A DNA stretch of 64,000 bases from Astragalus membranaceus (lineage: Eukaryota > Streptophyta > Magnoliopsida > Fabales > Fabaceae). The first letter of the stretch is position 1, and the number at the start of each line of letters is the position of its first letter. Made by a program: the position numbers and the translations under genes. Positions 1-10,092 of the stretch are shown one piece after another. Location of the stretch: contig CM076847.1 of the NCBI GenBank assembly GCA_039519185.1, positions 39,900,916 through 39,964,915 on the forward strand. The letters are read 5' to 3'. The notes below the pieces were generated by a model. The model was not told the DNA's origin. It did not search any database and was given only the letters and a program-made list of their open reading frames with translations.

Positions 1-673
1 AGGAGAAAGAATAATAGTAATAATAAAACGGTTTAGATGATTTGATTTTTTTTGGGAAAAGGAAAAAAACAATTAAAAAAACTGTAATGATGCAGCGGGT
101 AGGTGAAATGCCCTTGTGTCCTAAACAGGTTATGTCTTATATATAGGTCACGGTCTAGGGTCATTTACGTGATCGATCTCTCAGGTGGCTCTATTCACTT
201 CCTCACAAAGGTCTCCAGAGCTAAAATCTCCTTCATGATATGATCCACAACGATAGCGAGCTACCTGGTGTGGGATACCATGAAAGAGCGTACTCTGGTT
301 GAGACTTTCATGAGAGTCAGACAGATAAAATCCAGAATGACTGTCACTAATCATCTCCACTCGTCCTAAGTTATTTTTCAGACCCGGGTATAAGGCCCCA
401 CTCGGAAGTGTGTGAATAAACATGTGTAAGTGACGTGTGTGACACGGGCATAATACCTAGACCACACAAGCTGCAAAAGAAATACAGATAATAGTACAAA
501 AGTTTTCTACCCTAAGGTTCAATAAGGCCATAAATAAATAAACAAATAAATAAAAGTAAAAATAGACCGGCAGATATGAACGCTAAGGTAAAAAGACATT
601 AAATTAACAATAATCTACACATTTAATTAAATTAGGCTTGACCCTCTAAAATGTCCCCAGTGAAGTCGCCAGC
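1..673 (-). mobile_element. Ogre-like element E: leader between primer site and left window edge
   Basis: This is the untranslated leader of a minus-strand Ogre-type element whose 5' LTR lies at 674-3447; the rest of the element is outside the window. A primer site is at 654-671. Positions about 130-430 hold a block that recurs in Ogre A (12740-13080), element C (46340-46660) and, more diverged, Ogre B (49790-50110). Read on the minus strand it has an 80-codon open frame at 181-423 with the motif DSHESLNQ. I treat it as a conserved leader rather than a proven gene. Whether E encodes gag-pol cannot be seen. Confidence 0.8.
654..671 (-). other. Primer binding site of element E
   Basis: On the minus strand this reads TGGCGACTTCACTGGGGA, two bases after the LTR end. 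It would pair with the 3' end of a tRNA ending in CCA. Ogre elements are known to use tRNA-Arg, and the same site recurs at 12512, 35958 and 46870. Confidence 0.85.
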
Positions 674-3447
674 TGTAGCGACCGAAAAATCCGAAGGAGG
701 GATTCTTCGTCATTTTTGCAATGAAGCCGCCATCAATATTTATTAAATAGGAAAACATTGAAAAAACCTTTATTTTTGGGTTCGGGGGTCGATTATGCGC
801 GGGGAAGGTGTTAGCACCCCACGGCATCCTTTCAAAATAAAGGTTACCATTTAATTTAATGTGTAGAAAGAAAGTTAATTTAAAGAAAATGCTTTAATTT
901 ACCTTTTCATTATTTGCAAAATTGAAGAGGAAGACTTAATAAAAATTTTTGTTTTTTTTTGCGCTTGACAGGAGTGGGCCCCTGCTCCTACGTATCTCCA
1001 GGTGCGATGGAGAAATCAAAGCTACGTAGTTCTTGGTAGAAAATGTTTGTGTGTTTGGTGTTTTTTATTTATTTTGAAATTGGGAGAGGTATTTGTGACG
1101 ACCAAACAAGTAAAACTCAGAGTGGTCGTCACTAATAACTCGCGTGAAAACTAAAGTTGTTATTAACGGTCAAACAAGCTAAGCTCAGAGTGACTATTGG
1201 TAACAACTCATTTTTATGTTTAGGAATACATCTATTTGCCATTTGGGAAAAAATAGGTTTGTGAGAGAAAATATTTATTTAGGGCGAAGAAAATCTTTTT
1301 AAAAAAAGAAACAGGGGGGTGCAGTGGTAAAATAAGGGTGTAAATAAAAGGAAGGCTGCATTATTAAAAGGGGGTGCAGATAGTGAGCAGGCCCACGTTT
1401 TTTTGTTTTCTGATGGGCTTAGGGGGAGGCGTATGAAATAGACCGTGGGGGTGCAAAAAGTGATCTGATTAAAATAAATTAAAATAAATCAGGGACCTCA
1501 ATATATAAACCAAACTTAAACACAACAAAACCCTAATTTCTCTAATTACTCCTCAGCCGCAAGCCTCTTTCTCTCTCTCCTGCGCCGTTTGCCTCCTCTA
1601 ACCCTAATCTCCCTCCTTCTCTCTCGCGGCCTCGCCTCCCTCTCTACGCTCTGTTTCGTCTTACCATGCCGTAATCCCCTTCTCTCCTCTCACATACGAA
1701 ACGGATCCTCACCTCCTCCCTCACAGCCTCTCAAAATCTCCACTTCCTCGCCTACCGTCACCGACCCAAGCCTTCTCTCCCCTCTAACCTAGGTTCGTCT
1801 TTCTCTTTCTCCTCCTCACCGATCGGTACCCCTCGCCGTATTCTCTCTTTTCTAAACGTCGCCCTGAGCCACGGGGTGGTGGGTTGGTGGCTGTTGCAAG
1901 TTCGCGGTGGCGGATGGTAGTGTTGACGCGATGGCTACGCGGTGGTGTGGGTGGCGAAGAGAGCTTTTTAATGATGGAGCACGGCGGTTCGCAACGGCGT
2001 TGGAGGGTGATTTACAGTGGCGGTACGGTGGTGTGGGCCGTATTAGGGGCGAGTGGCTGTTTGGTGGTGGCTGGCCGTGACGGCGACGGTGACGGGTTAG
2101 GTGTGATGGGGGCTGTGTCGACGACTGGTTCGCGGAGGACGACCACCGTCCCCGGTGGTCGGAGCTAACGGGTACGGTTCCGGTTCTCCTTCTTCCATCT
2201 ACTCCTATTCATTTTTAAACTCTAGTTCTTTCTTATTTTACTCTATTTTGTTTGTGATTTTCAAAAAAATCTAAACATAAACTGAACCTAATTTCTAAAT
2301 TTTTTGAAGAATCAGAATACTAACTTGATCTCCTTGCTCATACGTTTCTGTTTTATCAAATTATATGAAAAAAAAATTGATCCACCCTATTTCAAAGAGG
2401 CTCGTATAGTTCAAACACACATTTCATTTCAAAAACAGAATAATGAACAAAGCAGAAAATAAAATCAACCTTTACTTCAGCTTTCAGAACAAACTACTTT
2501 CGCTTGCTGCTTGCTGCTTGCTGTGAATGCTGCTTCTCTGCTACTGCTTCTGGTCTGTTTCAGAAATGTTTTTGATGTTTTGGGGATTAGGGTTTCAGTG
2601 TAGAACCCTGATCGGTTACTCTGAATTTCTGATGTGTGTGAATTTCAGTGACTCTGTCTGTGTGTATATTTTTTTTGTATCTCAGTGACTGTGTTTGGGG
2701 TATTTTTGTGTCTATTTGCTGTCAATTTCATTGATTGTCCCTGCTGAAATGTGTGTCACTGTTTGGTATTTATAGGCAGATTGGTGCAATGCTAAGGACA
2801 GCAATTAGGGCAAAATTAGGGTGCTGTGGTGAGGAGGGAAAAGGACAGTCAAGGGCTCCAAGGACAGCTCCATCTTGGTCAGCAAAAGGACAGCTATTGG
2901 GGAGGAATCAAAAGGACAGCAGCTGGGGCAAATTTAGGGTGCCAAGGACAGCCAAGGGAAGGACAATGGGGAAGAAAAAGGATCAAAAGGACAGCCCTAG
3001 GGCAACAAACCAGCATGCTGCGCCCCTCTCCCTTTGATTTTGTATTTTCTGATTTCTTTTTTTATTTTCGGATTATTTTTTATTTTCCCTAATTTGTTTT
3101 TTTTTTTGGATTATTGTTTTTTTTTTTGGTACTTTTTTGTGTATTGGACAGCTTTGTAATATAAATGGGCAGCAACCCTTTATGCTTTTTTTTGATTCAA
3201 TTAGAGAAAGGTAAAAAGAAAGAATTGGGCCCAACCTAAACAAAAAGGCTAAACAAACCCAATCACATAAATACAAACACAAGGTGTATAGCATGCCCAA
3301 TTACACAAGTATAGGCCCAACTAAATAAACTACTAGTCTTAGGTCCAAATAAGAGGTGCAGACCCAATTAAACCACAAAACTATTTGCAAATTAGACGAA
3401 CAAATTAAACGATAAATAAACGAGGCGGACAAAATTGGGGTATAACA
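674..3447 (-). mobile_element. 5' LTR of Ogre-like element E
   Basis: A 2774-bp LTR. On the plus strand it begins TGTAGCGACCG and ends GGGTATAACA, so on its own strand it runs TGTTATACCC to CGGTCGCTACA, the ends shared by the Ogre-like LTRs of this window. It lies directly beside the primer site. A TATA box is at 2765-2774 (minus). The conserved hairpin module of these LTRs is at about 690-1030. CT-rich and GT-rich stretches at 1560-2170 give long but meaningless open frames. The first bases after it, TCATC at 3448, belong to the copia LTR it landed in: the undamaged copy at 7494-7500 reads through this point. Confidence 0.88.
2765..2774 (-). promoter_or_regulatory. TATA box of LTR E
   Basis: The minus strand reads TATAAATACC. 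A TATA box sits at the comparable place in the other Ogre-like LTRs here (10085, 33345, 38240, 48888, about 57484). It probably sets the transcription start of the element. Confidence 0.55.
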
Positions 3448-3794
3448 TCATCTATCAGCTATTTAAACTGTCATAGACCTTAAGTGATAGGAGCTTACAT
3501 TGTGTCCTAAAGAAAGCGGATAAACAATTAGGTCTTCATCTTCAAAGACGGCTTCTTCTCCAAGCTGCTCCACTTTAATATTTCCTGCTTTTTGATTTCC
3601 GTCATTGTGTCCTAAAGAAAGCGGATAAACAATTAGGTCTTCATCTTCAAAGACGGCTTCTTCTCCAAGCTGCTCCACTTTAATATTTTCTGCTTTTTGA
3701 TTTCCGTCCTGTACTTCATTCAACTTGAACCATTAGTAGACAAGATGTAATTTGTTATCATACAAAACAAAGAGTGTTTGCCCTTGGTTCAACA
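3448..3794 (-). mobile_element. Remnant of copia 3' LTR
   Basis: This matches the end of the 5' LTR at 7499-7845 nearly base for base, including a 105-bp tandem duplication (copies from 3498 and 3603; in the other LTR from about 7553). The duplication reads as an open frame on the minus strand in both LTRs because 105 is a multiple of three. I do not call it a gene. The remnant stops where element E was inserted. Confidence 0.85.
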
Positions 3795-3812
3795 AACTCC
3801 CCCTTTTTGATG
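3795..3812 (-). other. Polypurine tract of the copia element
   Basis: On the minus strand the sequence is CATCAAAAAGGGGGAGTT directly before the 3' LTR start TGTTGAACC. This is the expected plus-strand priming site and typical of SIRE-type copia elements. Confidence 0.75.
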
Positions 3813-4405
3813 ATAACAAATTACATTATGCATAGGGGGTTTGATAGTAATGGAACTTTTTCAAAAAGCTCCCCCTAAGCAAATGCATAATAAAATAAAC
3901 AGTACATCAGCAGGATAGCAGCAATTATTTTCTCCCCTCACATATACCATGCATATATTCTCTCCCACATATAACATGCATAATATTCTCTCCCCCTTTG
4001 TTTTCATCAAAAAGGAGGGGGGTGAGCACATAGCATATGAGATAATCACAAACAGAAATAATCACTTTGTAAACTAGCAAAGGAGCGCATAGCATATGAG
4101 ATATCAGAAACAGTAGTTCATGCTATGCTCCCCCTTACTTGGTGATCCCCCTTAATAATTTTAGAATGCAAGGCTTTAGCAAAAAGAGGGTGGATCATCA
4201 TGGTTTTAAAAATATATTTAGAGAAAATAGGATACCCAAGATAATATGCCATACTTGGTTCAACAATATAGGTATCATATTTAACTTAAAAATATGTTGC
4301 ATCAAAGATCCATCACAATAGAGAGAAAAAACTTTGATGCACACAAAAAAAATTTATTTCACAAAAGTGATAAATTATTCTTAAGGTGAATAGAACTTTA
4401 CCAAT
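3813..4405 (-). mobile_element. Copia interior without coding content
   Basis: A stretch between the protease remnant and the purine tract. It repeats ATATGAGAT and ATAACATGC-type words and several CTCCCC runs, as seen downstream of pol in SIRE-like elements. No integrase, reverse transcriptase or RNase H motif is seen, so pol was removed between the protease remnant and this stretch. Confidence 0.6.
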
Positions 4406-4594
4406 CTAACCTTCACCGGTGATTCTTCCTCTATTGTTGATATTACTAGTCACATGACTGCTGTTTCTGAGTATTAAGGATCTTTTTGCATCTCCAGTCA
4501 TGAACTTTGAGTCTCTGCTATCAAGGTATCGATCTGACCCCCATACCTTGTAGCACACCTGCACTAAGATCAAGTAGAAAATTTTGGTACCCAA
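4406..4594 (-). pseudogene. Copia protease remnant
   Basis: Downstream of gag in another frame, the minus strand encodes RYLDSRDSKFMTGD followed by about 25 residues ending GRITGEG. In copia proteins the equivalent stretch is a W-Y-x-D-S-G-x-(S/T)-x-H-M-T-G protease/linker motif. Here the catalytic glycine of DSG is replaced by R and the conserved H-M is F-M, so this protease would be inactive. A frameshift separates it from gag near 4575. After GEG the pol sequence is gone. Confidence 0.65.
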
Positions 4595-5709
4595 TTCTCT
4601 TTGGGTCCTTTGGGGTTAGTCATCAAGAGGTTTGTTTTCACAATCCACCTTGGTTTCTCACAAGCAGGTATAAGGGTACCAAGCTCACATAATTTACGGA
4701 TAGGACATCTAAGAGAGCTATGGTTCCCCTTTTGACAATAGGTGCATGAGAAAACAGTAGGTGTATAACTTGAAGTAGCAGCTACAAAAGTTATTTTCTT
4801 GTTCAAAACAGAGGAGGTGGAACTACCTTCATACCCAATACCTCTCCTATCAACATATTCATGTTGGGAGTGCAGTATCTTGGTTAAGGTATTTTCACCA
4901 ACCTCAAACCTTTTTAAAGTTTCTTTCAAAATTTCATTTTCAACCTTTGCTTTTTCAAAATTTTGTTTAAGCTCAAGAAACTCAAGGTTGAATGGTTTTA
5001 TTTCATGTAGCTTATTCTTCAACTTAACTACCTCATTTTCTAGAGTCTCAATTTGAGTGAGCATGCTTTTGTTACTCTTTGCCAATTTCTTAGATTTTAA
5101 CAAAAGAGTTTCATGTTCAAAATAAAGAGCTTCAAAAGCCTCACTCAAATCTTGACTACTACAAGCATCATCAAGTAAATCATCATGCATAGAGGAATCA
5201 GAAAGACTAGGGTTATTAAGGCTTACCTCGGAAGTGTCATTTGCCATAAAACAGATATCATTTGCAACCTCCTCAGGTTCACTATCAGTGTCATAATTGT
5301 CCCATTTAGCCTCCATTTGGCTTGTACCGTGTGTGGCTTCCAAGTACTCCGAAATTTCTTTTGCTGTCTGACAACCTTTTACTTTTCCATATTCTTCTTC
5401 ACATAGAGATACGTGAAGAACGTTCATTGCTCTGGCGTTTTGAGAAATTTTGTCTAACTCGGACTTTCTCAGCTCTTTCAGGTCAATGGTGTAGATATCC
5501 TCAACTGGCACTTCTTCTTCTTTGCCGGTAGCTTTACTTTTGATTTTCATTGGGATCAGTGGTCCATCTGCAATGATCCTCGATAAGGTGAAATCTATAG
5601 CCTGCACATGACATTTCATTCGACTACTCCAATAGTCATAGTTAGTCCCATCAAACAGAGGTGGCCTAAATAAAGACATCCCCTCTTTCAAAAAAGAACC
5701 CATAATCAC
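4570..5709 (-). pseudogene. Copia gag-like polyprotein, internally shortened
   Basis: This 379-residue frame is a Ty1/copia capsid protein. Near residues 15-40 it has PPLFDGTNYDYWSSRMK, the DUF4219-type N-terminus. Residues 105-130 (CEEEYGKVKGCQTAKEISEYL) are the start of the UBN2/gag core. The core then jumps from GTSQ to an acidic segment (DTDSEPEEVAND), so much of the middle of the capsid domain is missing compared with family members. A coiled coil spans about residues 200-270, and a zinc knuckle CTYCQKGNHSSLRC lies near residue 320. The start at 5709 gives the usual short leader. The protein probably cannot form normal particles. Confidence 0.78.
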
Positions 5710-5765
5710 AGATAGATAAATAAAATTTAAATTGCGAGATGTTAAGCTCTATATGCAATTTCTAG

Positions 5766-5777
5766 CTACTGATACCA
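5766..5777 (-). other. Primer binding site of the copia element
   Basis: The minus strand reads TGGTATCAGTAG two bases inside the LTR end. TGGTATCAG matches the 3' end of initiator tRNA-Met, the usual copia primer; the last bases diverge. Confidence 0.75.
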
Positions 5778-5779
5778 CT

Positions 5780-7845
5780 TGTTAGACTATAGTATAACCT
5801 TAGAGGGGGGGGGGTGAATAAGGTTTATGTGCAAAATATGAATTCTTTTCGGTTTTCAAAAACTTATGAAATGCTTTGTTTAAATCAAATGCGGAAACTG
5901 AGATTTAAACTTATATGATGTATGCAAGCAGGCAGATCAAGCACAGTATGATATTACTCTATATTCAATATACAGAATAACTAGATTATTTATAGGCAGC
6001 GCAGTGATATTGAATATAGCAACAGACAGATCTACAGCAGTGATATGGATAATAACAGGTCAGCACAATAATATAACAATAGACAGATCTGAGTAGTGAT
6101 ATTCAAAACAGATATAAACAAAACAATGAATATCACAGCTATATAACAATAACAAATATAGACAATAAAGTAAAGAGAGTAGGGATAGAGATACACCAGG
6201 AATTTAGCGAGGTTCGGGATAAAAGCCCTACGTCCTCGGCCTCAGGCTTTGCAACCCTTGGACTTGATGGTAACCACTATATTGAAGAATTCTTTACAAA
6301 CAGGCAACTTCAAGATAGCAAATCTCAATTCCCCCGAACTGAGAACCCGAGCACCTAGCTAAGGATTTCAACACCGCTTCAATCTCCTGATTGAACGACC
6401 CAAGAGCACCTCCCAGGATTTCACAACCGCTTCAATCTTCCCTGATTGAACGACCCAAGATCACCTCCCAGGATTTCAAACCAACTCAATCTCCTGATTG
6501 AGAGACCCAAGAAAACTTCCCAGGATTTCAAACCAACTCAATCTCCTAATTGAGAGACCCAAGAACAAATCCCAGGATTTCAAAGTGACCCCCACAAATA
6601 GAGTAACGAATACAAATAGAGATCTATGATCCAATCACCTCAGATATAATGACAGTATAATGACTAAGAGATGAGTGATATGGAAAATAGAAAATGATAT
6701 GAAAGTTGAAGCTCTATTTTCTCTCTTTCTCAGATCTAGAAAATGTATGTGAGAAGCAGAGAGGAGTTGTGAATTGTGGTGTGAGTTGTGAAATGAAAAG
6801 TGTGAAGCACCTCCCTATTTATAGGTTTAGGAAAACGTAGAAATGATTTATGATGCATAAGAATCGATTTATGTGAGAAGGCAAATGATAGTATAATTGA
6901 TTCTTTGCTTTTAGAAAACATTTAAAGAAATGATGAATCGATTGTTTGATGAAGTTAAAATGTTGATGAATCGATTCTTATCATTTTAGAGGACATAAGA
7001 ATCGATTTTATGGCTAGTTAAAAAAGAGAGGAATCGATTCTTTACATATGGAGAACATAGGAATCGATTGTTTGTGTCTTTGGAAATAGGTGGGAATCGA
7101 TTTTCAGGACATCCTGAATAGGGTAGGAACTCGATTCTTACTTTGTTTAAAATGAGAAGGAATCGATTCATAGCCTATAGGATTGCTTGAAAATCGATTT
7201 CATAGTCTTTTGAAATAGAAGGAAATCGATTCTTGCCTTTGGCTTATGTATATGCATGAATCGATTACATACTTCAAACATAGGGCAAGGAAATCGATTC
7301 TTGGCCTATAAGTGAGCCTAAAATCGATTTCATAGCCTATATAAATTGTATAAATCGATTTCATAGTCATTGGAACAAAATAGAAATTGACTTTTGATTT
7401 CCACAAAATCGTTTTTAGGTTTAGGTGCCACCTTATGCATGCATGCAAAAATATATTTCAAAACCCTAATTTTGATGCATGATGCATGTTTTCAAAAATC
7501 ATCTCTCAGCTATTTAAACTGTCATAGACCTTAAGTGATAGGACCTTACATTGTGTCCTAAAGAAAGCGGATAAACAATTAGGTCTTTATCTTCAAAGAC
7601 GGCTTCTTCTCCAAGCTGCTCCACTTTAATATTTCCTGCTTTTTGATTTCCGTCATTGTGTCCTAAAGAAAGCGGATAAACAATTAGGTCTTCATCTTCA
7701 AAGACGGCTTCTTCTCCAAGCTGCTCCACTTTAATATTTTCTGCTTTTTGATTTCCGTCCTGTACTTCATTCAACTTGAACCATTAGTAGACAAGATGTA
7801 ATTTGTTATCATACAAAACAAAGAGTGTTTGCCCTTGGTTCAACA
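5780..7845 (-). mobile_element. 5' LTR of the copia element
   Basis: A 2066-bp LTR with ends TGTTAGAC and GGTTCAACA (plus strand), sharing its last ~347 bp with 3448-3794. It contains degenerate tandem repeats at about 6340-6600 (CAGGATTTC...CTCAATCTCC...GACCCAAGA, period roughly 60), an array of AATCGATT boxes at 6861-7362, and the 105-bp duplication at 7553-7762. It was inserted into LINE sequence; the flanking bases ATGCC (7846-7850) may be the target duplication, whose partner is off the window. Confidence 0.85.
6861..7362 (-). repeat. Array of palindromic AATCGATT boxes inside the copia LTR
   Basis: About 14 exact copies of AATCGATT, usually extended to GGAATCGATTC or AAATCGATTTC, occur at a spacing of roughly 30-35 bp. 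The intervening sequence is poorly conserved while the 8-bp core is held. The core contains ATCGAT, a symmetric site. Confidence 0.85.
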
Positions 7846-8774
7846 ATGCCTCCCCGTGAGAAGAAATCTAAGAGTGAAGAGGGTGGATTGCGTCGAGGGT
7901 TGTCCGTTTTATGTGGATGAAGCGGAAACTGGGTGGCATTTGCTTTTCATTTGCAACAGGACTCGCGCTATCTGGGCTGAGAGTGGAATTTGGAGTGAAG
8001 TCCAACAAGCACTGCCTAGTATTGTTTCGTTCCAGGGAAGCATTTTTACTGTTTTAAATCATCTCTCTGAATCTAATTATAGAATCATTGCAACGATGGT
8101 TTGGGCGATTTGGAAGAATCAGAATGATAAAGTTTGGGAGAATATCAATCCATATCCGTTGGTAGCAGTGCAAAGAGCTATAGATGACCTTCGCAAATGG
8201 GATGCTGCGAGATGTCGTCATAGTGAGAATGAAGATGGAGTGCGCGGCATGAACAATGTTGTTTCCTCCTGGTCAAAACCGAACCCATGCATTCTAAAAT
8301 GCAATGTTGAAGCCGCTATTTTCGCTGAGAACAGAAAGTATGGAATTGGGTTGTGTATTAGGGATGATAATGGATCGTTCATCAAAGCCAAAACAATGAA
8401 TTTTACAGGTGTTCCCCTCCCTCAAGAGGCTGAAGCAATGGGGCTTAAACAAGTTATTATTTGGTTAGGTGAGTTTGGCTACATTTCAGTGACCATTGAG
8501 CTGGACTGTCTTCCAGTGGTGAATAGGATAAATGGAATCAATCTCCAACATAACGAATTTGGTTAACTTTTGTCCTCTTCTAAATCTCTTTTTTCTTTTA
8601 GACAAAGCTACGGGGTTAGCCATATTAGGAGGCAAACAAATCTTGTTGCTCACTCTCTTGCAATGGCGTCAAGATTTTTTGCTAGCTCTCAAGTTCATGA
8701 TTATATCCCAAATTGTATTGAACCAATTATTTTGAATGAAATGCATTAAGCAGGTTTCGGTCAAAAAAAAAAAA
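7846..8774 (+). mobile_element. 3' end of an L1-type LINE
   Basis: The 3' part of a plant LINE: zinc-finger and RNase H coding sequence, stop codon at 8747-8749, a short 3' untranslated part and a 12-base poly(A) tail at 8763-8774. The missing 5' part was separated by the copia insertion and lies beyond the left edge or is lost. Confidence 0.82.
7851..8749 (+). pseudogene. LINE ORF2 C-terminus: zf-RVT plus RNase H-like domain
   Basis: The first ~60 residues fit the zf-RVT domain found after reverse transcriptase in plant LINEs (CPFYVDEAETGWHLLFIC: two Cys, a His and a final Cys). Then comes a linker with WAIWKNQNDKVWEN, and an RNase H-like (RVT_3) domain from KPNPCILKCNVEAAIF through GIGLCIRDDNGSF, EAEAMGL and IELDCLPVV. 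In most members the first motif is K-x-N-x-D-(G/A); here it is KCNVEA, so the first catalytic Asp is replaced. One in-frame TAA (8564-8566) interrupts the domain; the same frame continues with HIRRQTNLVAHSLAMASR to the natural stop at 8747. The start is unknown because the copia LTR joins upstream. Confidence 0.8.
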
Positions 8775-8775
8775 C

Positions 8776-9584
8776 CTACTCTTAGTTGATTAGGAATGAT
8801 GGGCCGTGGCAATGTTGGGCTTGTTTAGGCCTCGTTACTTTAGCTTCGGCCGTAGCTAAGGCTTCATTGCCTTCATTTTGGAACTTTTGATTCATTTGTG
8901 GAAGGTTACGTAGGTTTTTAGTCTTTATAAATTAGGGTTCACGCAAACTTTCCATTTTGCCCTTCAAAAATTCAAAAAATCAAAAGAAAAATTATCACTC
9001 CTCACGTACTTCCAAAAACACAAAAGTATGTCAATTTTCTTTTTCTTTCTAGAATTATCCCCCTAAAGATAAATCTTGAATTGATTTTGCATTATGGATT
9101 TATCCTCTAGAAGATAAATCTGGAATTAAATATTGCATTCCGGATTTTTCGTCTAAAGGTAAATCTGTAATGCGTTTTTTTAAACAAAATAATTTTTTTA
9201 TATTAATATATTTATTAATATATTTTTTTAATTTGTTGTAGTGGTGCACATGAGAGTTGCAGACAACAGACCCATCTCACGCTACCAAGGAGATCGGGGG
9301 GAGACGTCACGGTCAGCTGGCCCGGATCCCACTCCAGTGAGAGAAGTAGGCCACGCTTCTCACCGGCAGAGGTGTGACAAGAGACAACGGGGGCACTTAC
9401 CGTATAGATCAGGAAGCGGAGCAACAACATGGAGAGTATAATGAGGCTTCTGATCCTTCACTACATGGAGCAACCTGAGACTGAGCGACATTGTGATCAG
9501 GCCAAGCAGTTAGATGTGGGACCTAGCGATCGTTCTCTATTGACTAGTTTTCATGTTCACGTACGTAGAATCAAGTATCCTCAT
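8776..9584. other. Stretch without an assigned element; possible plant-mobile-domain gene fragment at its end
   Basis: Positions 8776-9240 are AT-rich with no coding signal. At about 9045-9175 there are three degenerate copies of a ~50-bp unit built around GATAAATCT and TTGCATT. From 9241 the base composition becomes balanced, preceded by a pyrimidine tract and TTGTAG that could be a splice acceptor. The frame at 9429-9584 includes GPSDRSLLTSFHVHV, which resembles the G-G-P-x-D-x-S-(L/V)-L-x-S-F/Y-x-x-H-V motif at the start of plant mobile domain (aminotransferase-like) proteins. Ogre A was inserted at 9585 and cuts it off. The match is short, so this is tentative. Confidence 0.35.
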
Positions 9585-10084
9585 TGTCATACCTTAATTT
9601 TGTCCGATTATTCAAAAAAAAGTCTTATTCTCGTTTTGTCACATATCGTTTTAAACGCGTGTCTTCGGCACTCCCGTGCAACGATTTGTTTTGATGCTCG
9701 TTTTATTTTTATTCACTTATTGTTATTATTTAGTCTATTGTTATTGGTGCAAAGAAATAAATAAAGAAGCTGAATAGTCAAAGATTTTTTTGTCATATAA
9801 TATAGTTTTTCTTTATACATATGAACCAAAAAAGCAAACAGCAAAAAAATAGTACAAAAAATAACAAAATCTCAAAAAAACGAGAAGAGGAAAAGGGCGC
9901 AACAGCTGCTTGGCTGCTCGTCCTTTTGATTCCTTTTTTTCTTGCTGTTGTCCTTCCTTTGACTGTCCCAACGCCTCACCATATTGTCAGCTACTGTCCT
10001 TTTGATAGTGCTGTCCTTTGGGCCCTAAATTTGCCCTAATTGCTGACTGTCCTTTTTGACTCTTGAGCACCTCATCAATCCACC

Positions 10085-10092
10085 TATAAATA
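10085..10092 (+). promoter_or_regulatory. TATA box of Ogre A LTR
   Basis: TATAAATA, about 500 bp into the LTR, followed within ~60 bp by a purine-rich leader. Equivalent in context to the TATA boxes of the other Ogre-like LTRs. Confidence 0.55.

Larger units (their letters stand above)
3448..7845 (-). mobile_element. Non-autonomous Ty1/copia element (SIRE/Maximus-like)
   Basis: A minus-strand copia element. Its 5' LTR is 5780-7845, its interior 3795-5779, and only the last 347 bp of its 3' LTR (3448-3794) are visible because Ogre-like element E interrupts that LTR. The LTR ends are TGTT and AACA. A primer site with the core TGGTATCAG (5766-5777) and a purine tract (3795-3812) abut the LTRs. 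The interior is about 2 kb, far shorter than the 4.5-6 kb usual for copia, and holds gag and a protease remnant but no integrase, reverse transcriptase or RNase H. Assignment to the SIRE/Maximus group rests on LTR size, the GGGGGAG tract and gag style. Confidence 0.82.
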
